Source: Hemibagrus wyckioides
Lineage: Eukaryota > Chordata > Actinopteri > Siluriformes > Bagridae
Length of the DNA stretch: 64,000 nucleotides
Direction: 5' to 3'
NCBI RefSeq assembly: GCF_019097595.1
Contig: NC_080712.1
Span: 18,190,146-18,254,145, forward strand
Part shown: piece by piece, positions 53,199-64,000 of the stretch
How the letters are laid out: each line of letters begins with the position of its first letter
How positions within the stretch are numbered: position 1 is the first letter of the stretch
Notes under the pieces: model-generated
Database searches by the model: none
The model's input: only the letters and a program-made list of their open reading frames with translations
Told to the model about the DNA's origin: nothing
Position numbers and translations under genes: made by a program

Positions 53199-56100
53199 GT
53201 TATAGTGAAGTGATTTAAACTTGATCTCTATTAGTGGAGAGTGGAGTACTGATAAGGAGAGACAGGGAACATGCATCACTGGAAGAATTAAAGGGCGCAT
53301 GGCAGTGAGCCTGCCATCTAGTGCTGGATATCAGTAATAACAAGTCAGCATGGAAATAGGTGAACTTGTTGCAAAAAGGTTCGTTCATCAATCCTGTTGC
53401 CCTTCTTTAGTTTATCCCCTTAAAAGAAATGTTTAAAAAGCTTAGTCCACAATTAGCCTTGGGCTTATATGCATAACTGTGATTCTACAATTGACTGAGT
53501 CTAAAACAAGCCCCAGTAACATTAAGATTTTCCTTCACTAGAACTATAGAGCATAGCTCAAACCTGTTGCAAAATGACAATGTCCCTGTGCATAAAAGAA
53601 AAGACCATGAAGACATGCTTTGCCAATGTTGGTGTGAAAGAATGTGAGTGGCCTCCACAGAGCCCAGACCTTAACCTCACTGTACACATTTGGGATGAAT
53701 TGCAATGCCAACTGCACACCAGTTCTCACCAACTTCTCACCCTACATCACTGCCTGACCTCACTAATGCTCAAAATTTAGCAGAGAGCCTTTCTAGAAGA
53801 GCAAATGAGGGACTATATTTGGAGTGGGATTCTCAAAAAGCACATATGAGTGTGACTGGTCAGATGTCCACATACTTTAGGCAATAGAGTGAATGTCTTA
53901 CCATAGTGATGGCCAGTAAAAAAAAAGTTACAATATAGAATACATGCAGTATATAATGACAATTTCTAAAGTATAGTGCATTTAACATGTTTCCTTTTCT
54001 TTTTAGATGATTGTATACTCTCTTGGCATGACACTTTACTGGTCAGTGGACTATCACATTCCTCAAAACCAAGTGAGTCCAACAACCAAATGATTTATTT
54101 AGAGTGCTACAGATAGATATTTAGTTTGGGTAATTAATTCACTGTTGGACTACAAATCTGCAAATGTCTTGTTCTGATGTGCAGCCTGTTCAGTTGAGTG
54201 ATTCTCTGAACTGCCTCCTCTTGAGCATGTGTGAGGATGTGGCCCATCGACGAGGGAACCTCAGCAACATCCTGGAGGCCTGTGAATCCCACCATAAAGC
54301 CTCAGTACTGACACCACCCAACAAAGTGATCCAGCAGCTGGTGGAAGAGCTCTTCCAAAACTCTGTGTGTCTTAAATAGAACAAATCATTCCAGCTTCAC
54401 AGAAATTTGAGTCAGTTTTTAAATAATAAGTTTTTGTGTTTTTTTAGGTTGACCAACCCACTCTGTCAGAAAATACAGTGCGGCAGATAAGTGGCAGAAG
54501 TTTGATGGTCAGAGAACGACTTCATGGTAAGACTGCTTGCAATGTATATAAAAAGTTAAATGTGCATCTAATTACTTAAATATTTCCAACTGTCAGTGTC
54601 ATGCACTTGAATAACAATGAGCATCAGATAAGCCATTCCTGGTTGAGTAATCAGGGCTAGAACATGATACGTCATGTGATTATTTGCTTCAATCTTTTTG
54701 ACACTCATTCATTCCACCTTCTGGTATATTTTCTGGAGAGAAACAAAAACAAAAATATACTGATACATTTCTTAGCATTTTTAGCTGCTTTAGCAGTTGT
54801 TTTATGGCTTTTACATCAAACTTGTGGGATTAAATAAGTGAGACTTTATGACACTGTTCAATAATTGTTAGTAGCACTACTGTAACATATAATTAGCACT
54901 ACTGTAACATATAAGTTACTCCTGTTAATGACTAATTATTTCTGGCGAAGTACTTAGTAATTACTGAACAAGTAATCAGCATTTAGCTAGTAGTCTTTCA
55001 GTAGATGTTTGCCTTGCACCTCCATGGTTGGGGAGTCAATTCTTGTAAGTGCACAATGTGCACTGAGTTTGCATGTTTTCCCCCTGGTTCAAGGGTTTGC
55101 TCCGGGTACTCTGGTTTCCTCCTCAGTTCAAAGAAATGCTTTGTAGGCTAATTGACATCTCTAAATTGTCTGAATTGTGCAAGTACAGACAGGTTCCCTG
55201 TGACCCTGTGTAGAAAAAGCAGTACAGAAAATGGAGAATGGAGTAATTACCCAGTATTTATTAGTAGTATTATAGTAGTGGCTTATTATATGTTATTATA
55301 CAAAATGCCCAAAAAGTCAAGCACCAATGAGAGCAAAAGTAGGTATTTAACTTTGTACTTATTATTTACAACAAATGCATTACATGTTCATCCTTCTGTT
55401 CTACACATTTTCTCAGCCACTGTATCATGTTTATGTGGCTTTTGCTTATACAGATGAACACATTTGCTCAACATATTCCTTTTGGTTCCTGACTCATTCA
55501 CTTCTGCTTAGTTCCTGTACAATTATGCTCAGTCAGTACTGATTTAGTGAATAGTATTTTTACTGCTTCTGTTACTCTTACATATCTAGCTCAATATGTC
55601 TATCTATCATTTTAATCATTTAGCTTTATTTTTTAAAATAAAGATTGCTATAATGATGTCAAAGTTAGATGTGTACAAAACGGATGAGATACTATTTAAA
55701 TGCATTAAGCAGTTAAAAAAAATATTAAATGAAACTCAGAATGGTATGCAGTTCATTCTGTTACTTCCTCTATTAAATATAAATCCTTTATATACTGATT
55801 TTAATTATTTCATGACTCATCGTGGATATAAAGCTGATGTATGCTAACAGTGAGATGGATGGTAATAACACACAGTGCTCATGTTACACTTGCCTTAATA
55901 CCAGCCAGGGATTCACAATAGGATTAAAGATTTACAATACACTGAACAGCTGACTGAAAACTGATAATCAGCCTAAGCTAAGCTTCTTAGAGTTGTGGTG
56001 TTCTGCTGTTTGGATAAAGGAAAGATCCAGTCTGTGTGAGGTTATTCTTTGCTGCTTGTGTAGTAGCTCTTTGATTAATTACCCATTTCTCTACTGACTT

Positions 56101-59100
56101 GACAGGAAAACGGATAGCGTACCCTGGCTATGCAGAAGGGAATACAAGTGCAGCAGCGAGACGCAGATTGTCATTTGACTCAGACATAAAACAGGGTGAA
56201 AATCCAAGCCTTTTCCTCCCAAGTGTCTCTTAATGATACTAAATTGTATGTTTCTTGAATGGAATTTCTTTGTAAAGAAGAAGGGTATGAAATGCTTTTA
56301 TATGAGTTAAACATGAGTTAGCAGTTTTTTGGAAAATTGTTTGGTCATGTTCTATATAAGCTGATATATGCATCTTCAACCATGCTATTTCAGGTGTCTT
56401 TTTTAGTTTTTATGGAATAAACCTCAACAGAACTACCTGTGGTTGAAAAAGCAAACAAAGAATGAAATTGAAGTGAAGAGATTCTAAAGCTCAGTTTATT
56501 CAAGGCCTCAGTGGAAGCCTGTCAGTGACCTTTGTGTCAAGTGAAACAGCCCGTAGATTTAATCTTCATTTGGGCTAATATTTTCATCCTATAATGCTGA
56601 CACCTCAGTAACACACTTTCTGCAATGACTGAGAAATACAGGCATAGAACCTTTTTTTCCCTTGAAAATGGACTTAAAGAAGAAGCTAAAAGTAGACAAA
56701 GAGCACAAACAAAGAACTGATGACAGCACTGCCAATTTAATGTTTTTACCATATTTGTTATATGGAGGAAGCATGTGATGTGACACATGACTACACTGGT
56801 AGGACATTAAAGACCGATGATCATTAATGCAGCTACATATCCTTCTCTTATTTGTGTGTATAATAGTTTGCTCCTCATCATACTAATTATGCCATTGATG
56901 AGTCCTTAAATAATGTCAAATGATAAAGTCATAAATGTCATATAATGCACTTCTCAAAACTAATAGGTTCATTGTCAAGCAATTGGTAGATATTAGATTT
57001 TAATCTTCCAGGCATCACTGGGTTATGGTATATGTGTAACATATGTAAGTATGTTTTGTTGTCCAGGAGCTGTGCATCAACAGAAATCCTGGTCCCTTAA
57101 AAGCAGATCCTCACAGACGCCTGCCTTCCAAAGCATTCAGAGCAGGTGAATAGCTCTGACACACAGTTTGAAGTGGTAGTAGATAATATTAGACAAATGT
57201 TTTCCCTGATGGGAAGAACATCTGATTTGATATCCCAGAATTCCACATAATGGAGGTGAAAGCAGTTGGTCACCTAGGAATTCATACCATAATACGCCCT
57301 GCAAAACTGAACATAGACTTTCCATCCCTTCCATTCCTCTCAGCGAGTCTACAGTCAGCCTCAACCAAAGGAAGACAAAAGTACATTTTTCTGTTTTGTT
57401 TCTTTGTCTTTTAATACATAGACTTATCTCTTTGTTGTTTAGTGATATTGCGTTTTCTGCATTTTGGATTTCAGAGTCTTGGACCTGAGTTTGCAAGAAT
57501 GGCTGATGAGCCTCATGTTATTTTAGAGCTACCTGGATCTATAGTGGTAAACCTTAAATTTAATATAACAGAGAAAGTCAAGGATTAGTCAAAGCACACT
57601 TTTTTTTACCAGTTACAATGAACGCTGTTTCTCTTTGGTTCAATACAGTCAAAGAAAGGAAGGTCTTCCTTATCCCAGAGGGAAGTTATTGTGATGATGC
57701 CAAATGCACAGTGTGTGGTGGTGAGGTGTGACATCAAGTCCAGGGGAAGAGATGTCTTTGACATGGTCGTCGCTCATGCAAACCTTGTGGAACATTTTTA
57801 CTTTGGCCTTGCTTTCATGGATGGTAAAATATATTCTGTTACTCTGACAGATAGTGTCTAATTTTCCATTGTGTCACCTGTTTAATGAATGCTTTTATTT
57901 GATATAATCACTTAATGCCTTTGCATGTTATATCTTGACTAGATGACGAATTTTTCTTTTTGAACCATGAAACGAAAATCTCCAAAGTGGCGCCAGACTG
58001 TTGGAAGAAATTAGCAACCTCTACATTCACCCTGTTTCTCCGTGTTAAATTTTTTGCTGATGATATTTCCTACATATTGTAAGTGCAGTTCTGTGTCTGA
58101 TGTGAGCCTGAATTGCATGGTCATAGCTTCACTTAAGAGAATTTACTCAAGCATTTTATGGAAAGGACAATAAGCTCTTGTTGTTTGATTTGGAAGGCAC
58201 AAACTCACACGTCATCAGTACTATATCCAGCTGAGGAGAGATATTTTGGAGGGCAGAGTGTACTGTAATGAGGACACTGCCATGTTCCTTGCTGCCTTGG
58301 CTCTGCAGGCTGAGTTTGGAGACTACATACCAGAGGTAAGATACAGTGTAGCACTTTAATTGCTTGTGCATTGAGTGGATTGCAAGGCTATCAGAACATC
58401 CACTTCAGTTCCTCCAATTTACATTATAAAGCACTGTTTATTTATCAGTAATGTTACTGATTTTATCTAGGTTTATGGAAAGAACTACTTCCAGATGGAG
58501 CATTACATTCCAAAAAGAGTGATGGAAAAAATGGCCTTGCCCTGTGTAAGGGACGAGTTGCCAAGGTTACATGCCAGTTATGCAAATATGCTTAAAGAAG
58601 ATGCGGAGATAGAATTTTTAAAGGTAATGAAGTATTTAGGTATTTAAAGAAATACAACAGTTTGTGAGAGTTTTTAGGTCAGCATTTATTTGTCATTCTG
58701 CTCCTGTGATACATTCTTGCACACATCCACAGATTGCACAACAGCTGCCGGAATATGGGGTGCTGTTTCACAGAGTCGCTCGAGAGAAGAAGCTCGCAAT
58801 TGGAGAACTCATTCTTGGAGTTTGTGCTAAAGGAATTATGGTTTATGAAGTTAAAAACAACTGTCGGATATTAATCCGCCGATTTCAGTGGTCTGAAACT
58901 GACAGTATTTCCACAAGTGTGAGTACAACAGTTCCAAAAGTCACTTTTAAATGATTAAATTCCATATTTTTTTGTGTGTATCAATGCAGAAAACATTTCT
59001 GGCAGATTAATCAGAACATTGCATAAAACAATTGGAAATATATTGAATATAATTAAGCTGGTCTAATATATTCTATTAAGAATTTGCAGTAAAACAAATC

Positions 59101-62100
59101 ACAAGAAATCAGAAGTGATAGAAATAGTTGAAATCACTGAGATGTCCACATTCTAATGGCTGATGTTAACATTACCTGAAGCTATGGGATCATATCTGCA
59201 TGCTTTTGTACATTGCACTGTTGCCAGACACCTGGCGGATTAGACAATATAATGCTCAGTGAGTGTATAATGTAGCTGGTGATGTTTAAAGCTGTTCTGC
59301 TTTTCTTTCTCTCCTGTAGTGGCGGAAGTTCACTGTGGAATGTGGCCCTAGTGGGAAAAAGCACTCCTTTGTAACTGAAAGTTCCAAGATAGCACAATAC
59401 CTCCTGGACCTCTGCTCTGCGCAGCACAAATTCCACAGCGAGATGACCTCTCGACAGCTCACCTACAGTTCAGCATCAGGTGCTTTCATTAAATTACTTC
59501 TGTTATTTTTGCTGTGTCACTATTCACCTCTGTCATGATACACTTTCTATTCAGATGAGACAGTTATACAGTAATGTGTCTGAGTGCTCTTCCAATGTCC
59601 TAGACTGCAGTGTAGATGTTTTTTTTTTCTGCTCCAGATTGCCACAAAGTGAAACATCCTTTGATATGGCGTGCTCGACAAAACCTGTTGAAGAGGATGT
59701 CCTGCTCAGAAGTTGGTCTCAATAATGTTGGTCTGAGCATATCATCTATGAACTCCATAAGCAAGTCATGTGATGATCTTTCAGCCAAGATCCAGCAGTC
59801 GAGAGACTTGCTACAAACACATGACACTGTGGGAATAAGAGGCCAGAGTGAACTGAAGAAACCAAGTCAGAGCTGCAGGTATGCAGAGAACTTCACATGA
59901 CTACATACATCACTGTTGTTGAGCATCATCTAATCAATGCAATTTTTGCCTGGTTTCTCTCAGCTCCCCAGGGGCTTTTAGTTCTCCAATTTACCGAATC
60001 ATGTCGAACGTCTCTCTACAAAAACAAGACTCTGAATCTTACTCAATCTCATCCAGAGGTACTCTCATTTACTATGTGAACTGATTTCTGTTATAATTAT
60101 GCAGTCATTTTTAAACACAATTTTTTTTTGCTTTGACAGCCGACACTCCTGTTAGAACTCCACCAGAAAGAGAAATTATCTGTGTTACACTGAAGAAAGA
60201 TCCAAAACATGGCTTTGGTAATGGAGTTTCGTGTAACAGTAGCCCGACTGTTATGAATTGAATAGTTTTGCCATTGCTTCCTCTTTTCCAATGTGAAAGG
60301 CTGCTTAAATTATTTCCAGCCAGGCAAACAAATATTATGTAAGATAACATTTGCAGTGTATTCCCGTTTTCATGACAGGATTTATTATAGTCGGAGAGGA
60401 CAATACAGGAAAATTAGATCTTGGAATCTTCATTGCATCCATCATACCTGATGGGCCTGCTGATAAAGATGGCAGAATCAGGCCAGGTAGAGTTGTTTTT
60501 TTTTTTTCTAAAAATATTGCCCCCCATTTCTATGGCCAAAGGATGCACACTCTACAGGTTTCATGTGTATTTTTTTTTTACAATGATTCTTATGTAGGTG
60601 GGCGACTGATTTCTCTTAACAAAACCAGCCTGGAAGGAGTAACTTTCAGTACAGCTGCTGACATCTTACAGAACAGCCCAGATGAAGTGGAGCTTATAGT
60701 GTCTCAACCAAAACGTATATCTTGACATTGCAAATTATTTAAATAGTTAAATATTTGTTGACATATTATTATTATTTAACACAAAATTGTTTTCTTCTTG
60801 TATAATCAGATGACTTTTGGGACCGTAAAAGCTCTCTGACTGCTGGCAACCTAGGGCTGATGCTGGAGAAAGGCTTGGACTCTCGAAGTACACAGAATGC
60901 AGAGCACAGGACTGTAAAAGAGGACACTGAATCCAGCATTGTCACACCTAAAATGGGAAGAAAGCTACATATCCCTGTTGTACGAATTCTAGATACTAAG
61001 GTATGAAGTTATTAGGTGAAGACAGTTATTTAAGTATTCATGCATTTTAAACTTTTCCACATTTAGTAGCATTACAACCTGGAAATGACCGACTTATTGG
61101 GAATGTATATCACAATGCTTCACAAAAATAGGTATTTAAAAAGGTTAAAGCAAAGGTATTTTCTCTTACTGCTGTGAAAATGTTCAGTAGTTTGCTCCTA
61201 TTTGCTCACTCATATTACCATGGAAATAGTCAGTTGGCCATCAGAAGTCAGATACCTACTTGAATGGAGTTCACCTTTGTGCAATTAAAGAGTCACATGA
61301 TATACCTGTTCAATATAAATATACCTGTTCCTGGAATGATCCAGAAGACAAACCGAAATAAACAACATCATAAAGACCAAAGCACTATCAAAACATGTCC
61401 AGGGCATTTTTTGTTTAATTATAAGCAGAGGCCAAGAGAAGGAAACAAGAAGAAAGACAAAAAACGTTTGGTGTTGATGGAGACTCAACAAAAACAGAGA
61501 ATACCATCCCCTTAGTGAAGTATGCTGGTGATAGCATCATGTGCTAGAGATGCTTTTCATCAACAGGGACTGGAACACTGGTCAGGTTTAAGAGCAAGGT
61601 TATTATAGGAACCAACAACAGGGCAGTTCTAAGAGAAAACCTGTTCCAAACATATGTATACTCTCAAAGTTCCAAACATTGTGAGTAGTTCAAACCTGAA
61701 CCTATTTTATTGGATCAGACAAAGCTCAGAACTCAATTTGATTAAGATTGTGGCTGTTCACTATCTGCCTCCATCTAATCTGACAGAGCTTGAGAAATTA
61801 TCCCTCAGAAGATTGGATCATAATGTAAAAATCTTATAGATAGAAACATATGCCACAAGACAAGCAGCTGTAGTTGCAGCCAAAGATTGGTCTACTAGGT
61901 ACTAACTCATTAGACACACTGTGTACATCAAATGGGAAAAGTCTATTTCAGTTCAGGGTTGTAACACTGCAAATTTTGAGAATGTTTATAGAAGGTGAAC
62001 AATTATGTAAATATGAGCTAAAAATGACTGATCTTGTTCCTTGTCTTTCCTACACAGGATGCATTCCCTGGGTCATCCTCGAAGTCCAGCCTCAGGCCAG

Positions 62101-63778
62101 GTGACTTGGTCTGTGTGGGGCTCAAGAAACTCAACGGCAGTCTGGGCATCTGTGTTGCAGTAAGTTTTTAGTTTTAGTGTCAATTAACATGCAGAAGTAA
62201 AACAACTCAGTTTAGTACATCAGTGTTTTTGCCATCTAATGCTGATAATTACAACTTACCAATACACAGTTAAAATATCTTTTAAATGAGATTTTGGAAG
62301 AATAATCAGTGTGAGTCATTTCCAGGGTGGCATCAATACCAGTGTTCGCCATGGAGGGATTTATATCAAAAGCCTGATACCTGGAGGAGCTGCTGATCTA
62401 GATGGTCGAATACAGACTGGTAAATAAGTAATCTGTTTTGGCTCCAAAGAGAAATGTTTGAAGTAATTTTAAAAACAACTATTTGTACAATTACTTGCTT
62501 AATTTATCCCACCTAATTCAATTAGTCACACCATAGTCGACTTTTTATATAATAAATCAGAGTCTATAGGAGGTATGGCCTTAAGTGGTCTAAGGATTGA
62601 TGTTTTAATGAATATAGAATTAATAAAATACATTTTTAGAATTGTTATTGAATTGTTGAATTAAAGAGTTTTTACAGGAATATAGTCAAACTTTGTTTTT
62701 TTATTTCATAAAAGTATATATGTCTGTCTATATCATCTGAAAAAGACAATATACTGTCACTGTCAGTGTACACTACAAGCACACAGTGGTTTTAAATTAA
62801 AATATCTAACTGAGTTTCCTTTCTGATGTCATTCAGAGTTGTTTATGTTGAATGAATTAGGTAATCATCAGGGTAACACTTGCCCTGTGTGTATGTGTGT
62901 GTGTTACAGGTGATAGGTTACTGGAGGTGAATGGCTGTAACCTGCAAGGTGTCACACACAAGCAAGCTGTTGAATGTTTGAAAAAAACTGGAGAGGTGAT
63001 AAACTATAGTATTTCTAAAATTTCATTTTAAATATAATTTAAACACAGAACATTTCAGCATAATTGTCTTCACAATGATTACATATTCAACTCGTCAAAT
63101 TTTTTTTTTTTTACCTGACACCTTATTTTAAAGAAGATGGTGATAGAAAACACAATTATTATTTAGGCCCTAATGGCAAGAACACATGATTGGAGAAGGG
63201 AGTATTTTCCTTTTCTCATATATAATACAGTTTTTCAAGTGTATTATACATTTATTTGTAAACAAGCTATATATGTTGTATATGATTCAACCAAATTATA
63301 AATATAAATCAAAGTAATATTATTCAAATTAGAATCCCAGTATGCTTACATGCTCAGGGATAACACATATGTGTCTACACTGGTGTGTGTCCACACTGGT
63401 CTTTACCAGTCCAATAACTTTAAGAATTTAATTTCACCTTTTAGGAGATGACCTGAAGTTTAATTTTTGGAATATAAATGGTTTTTTTTAAAAAGATCTT
63501 CACTAAAAAACAGAAAGTTTCTTGTAGAATAATGTCAAGTAATAATCCTGATTCCAATATAATGTAAAGTGATTCGTGCTTTTTTTAGGTGGTGTCTCTA
63601 CTTTTAGAGCGGGAGCCTCCTCTGATGATGGAGACCTCCAGCTTTCCTTTCAGTGAGGAGAAACAGAAATCTCCATCATCCCTAAGTGCACAGAGCACCA
63701 CCACCCCCACCAGACAAGACATTACCATGGAAACGCCCTTGTCTGTCAGGGCCAAGGACTACAGCTTTGTGTCAGATG
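52582..63778 (+). CDS. frmpd2: FERM and PDZ domain-containing protein 2 (3' end outside the window)
   Basis: A junction scaffold with KIND, FERM and PDZ domains. Exons: 52582-52705, 52816-52979, 54007-54072, 54185-54364, 54448-54526, 56106-56195, 57067-57145, 57477-57546, 57649-57823, 57943-58078, 58197-58335, 58471-58623, 58733-58918, 59320-59479, 59638-59878, 59964-60058, 60140-60217, 60379-60486, 60598-60714, 60810-61000, 62058-62159, 62326-62419, 62910-62995, 63589-63778. All phases agree; about 1034 residues so far (human protein about 1309). It starts [20 protein letters not shown], like human FRMPD2. KIND about 1-185, FERM about 285-600, PDZ1 about 720-812, PDZ2 about 893-980. The last exon ends SFVSD in phase 1 and matches the human linker before PDZ3, so PDZ3 lies beyond the window. 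ATG 52582 follows an AG, so an upstream non-coding exon is possible. Confidence 0.95.
53139..53194. repeat. (AT)n microsatellite
   Basis: 28 AT units in frmpd2 intron 2. A shorter (TA)n is at about 53048-53061. Confidence 0.95.
53530..53890 (+). mobile_element. Tc1-like 3' fragment in frmpd2 intron 2
   Basis: The plus strand at 53649-53715 reads [20 protein letters not shown], the PPxSPDLNPIExxW block that carries the last catalytic residue of Tc1 transposases; here the acidic residue is lost (NLTVHIW). The end GATGTCCACATACTTTAGGC is a typical element tail. Confidence 0.8.
54527..56105. other. frmpd2 intron 5 with a SINE
   Basis: Holds the SINE-like copy at 55015-55240 and a 24-bp direct duplication (AGCACTACTGTAACATATAA) at about 54873-54916. 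Otherwise nothing recognised. Confidence 0.6.
55015..55240 (+). repeat. Fish SINE-like repeat, sense
   Basis: GAGTTTGCATGTTTTCCCCC, GGGTACTCTGGTTTCCTCCT, GACATCTCTAAATTGTC and GTGACCCTGTGTAG, then AGCAGTACAGAAAATGGA, follow the consensus of a very common teleost SINE family in order. The 5' tRNA-like part is too decayed to see A and B boxes. Confidence 0.75.
56196..57066. other. frmpd2 intron 6
   Basis: No element or coding signal recognised. Confidence 0.6.
57649..59479 (+). other. frmpd2: frmpd2 FERM-domain exons
   Basis: F1 lobe: [20 protein letters not shown]2 lobe: [20 protein letters not shown], then [12 protein letters not shown]3 lobe: [20 protein letters not shown], then [10 protein letters not shown] and [20 protein letters not shown]. 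The three lobes are in the usual order, which suggests binding to membrane phospholipids and junction partners. Confidence 0.92.
60140..60714 (+). other. frmpd2: frmpd2 PDZ1 exons
   Basis: [20 protein letters not shown] has the carboxylate-binding loop [24 protein letters not shown] and LIVSQPK complete the domain. The three exons join in phase 1 throughout. Confidence 0.92.
61040..61720 (+). mobile_element. Tc1-like fossil in frmpd2 intron 20
   Basis: CCACATTTAGTAGCATTACA, then ACCTGGAAATGACC, is the decayed start of a Tc1 family. GAAGTATGCTGGTGATAGCA, then TCATGTGCTAGAGATGCTTT, is the HGGGSxMxWG-type region. No open frame or clear terminal repeats remain, and the 3' boundary is uncertain. 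Confidence 0.65.
62058..63778 (+). other. frmpd2: frmpd2 PDZ2 exons and following linker
   Basis: [20 protein letters not shown] has the binding loop as [33 protein letters not shown] and VVSLLLERE complete the domain. The Ser/Thr-rich linker that follows ends the window's coding sequence. Confidence 0.92.
62420..63588. other. frmpd2 introns 22 and 23
   Basis: Introns 62420-62909 and 62996-63588. Both are AT-rich. The first ends in a GT-rich tract just before the acceptor TTACAG. No elements recognised. Confidence 0.6.
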
Positions 63779-64000
63779 GTACGAAACAGCGGTGAGAGCA
63801 GGAAGGCAGCATAGTGAGACATTTCAAATAAATCTGACAGCTTTGTTTGGCTAGCTGCCTTATCTGTTCTGCAAATGTAACTATAAATTTTTAAAAAAGG
63901 TGAAAAATTATATTGTGTATTGAGCATGTGGGCTATATACATTAAATTATTAATCACATTTTAACATAAAACTATGCTTGTGCTTTTTCTGGGTACTAGA
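63779..64000. other. frmpd2 intron 24, cut by the window end
   Basis: The donor is G|GTACGA after the SFVSD codons. The next exon is not in the window. Confidence 0.6.

Larger units (their letters stand above)
52582..54526 (+). other. frmpd2: frmpd2 KIND-domain exons
   Basis: Five exons give [45 protein letters not shown] and [20 protein letters not shown]. These are the landmarks of the kinase non-catalytic C-lobe domain, a protein-binding fold without kinase activity. Confidence 0.92.

Overview
This is a vertebrate, almost certainly ray-finned fish, chromosome segment. The genes have short exons with GT-AG introns of 0.1 to 4 kb. Tc1/mariner fossils, AAT/CA/GA microsatellites and fish SINE-tail sequences are abundant. 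The encoded proteins match vertebrate families throughout. Introns fill most of the window. All exon boundaries below were assembled by hand from splice sites and reading-frame continuity.

Layout. 1-1853: broken LINE reverse transcriptase. 2-5 kb: gene-free, with two related Tc1-type remnants. 5425-11281 (+): an ankyrin-repeat DHHC palmitoyltransferase whose intron 1 holds a ~1 kb, 37-bp minisatellite and whose intron 8 is an AT-AC (U12-type) intron. 11.4-17.5 kb: intergenic repeats and one perfect 46-nt palindrome. 17567-37468 (+): arhgap22 (PH, RhoGAP, C-terminal coiled coil; 690 residues in 10 coding exons), with a candidate alternative first exon at 27762. 37.5-41 kb: convergent 3' ends. 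48121-40951 (-): mapk8 (JNK1), 427 residues. It has both mutually exclusive kinase-domain exons and the 5-nt alternative acceptor that gives the short (p46) form. 49.5-52.5 kb: divergent promoter interval. 52582 to beyond 63778 (+): frmpd2 (KIND, FERM, at least two PDZ domains), cut by the window end.

The order and orientation arhgap22(+) mapk8(-) frmpd2(+) mirror the human 10q11 block FRMPD2-MAPK8-ARHGAP22, so this is an ancient conserved neighbourhood. Nothing suggests an operon-like system. Functionally, the genes cover stress-kinase signalling (JNK1), Rac/Rho inactivation (ARHGAP22), cell-junction scaffolding (FRMPD2) and protein S-acylation (the DHHC enzyme).

The most notable signals are in splicing. 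The two mapk8 alternative exons share an exact U12 donor, a layout that would force inclusion of exactly one of them. The DHHC gene only stays in frame if an AT-AC minor intron is used.
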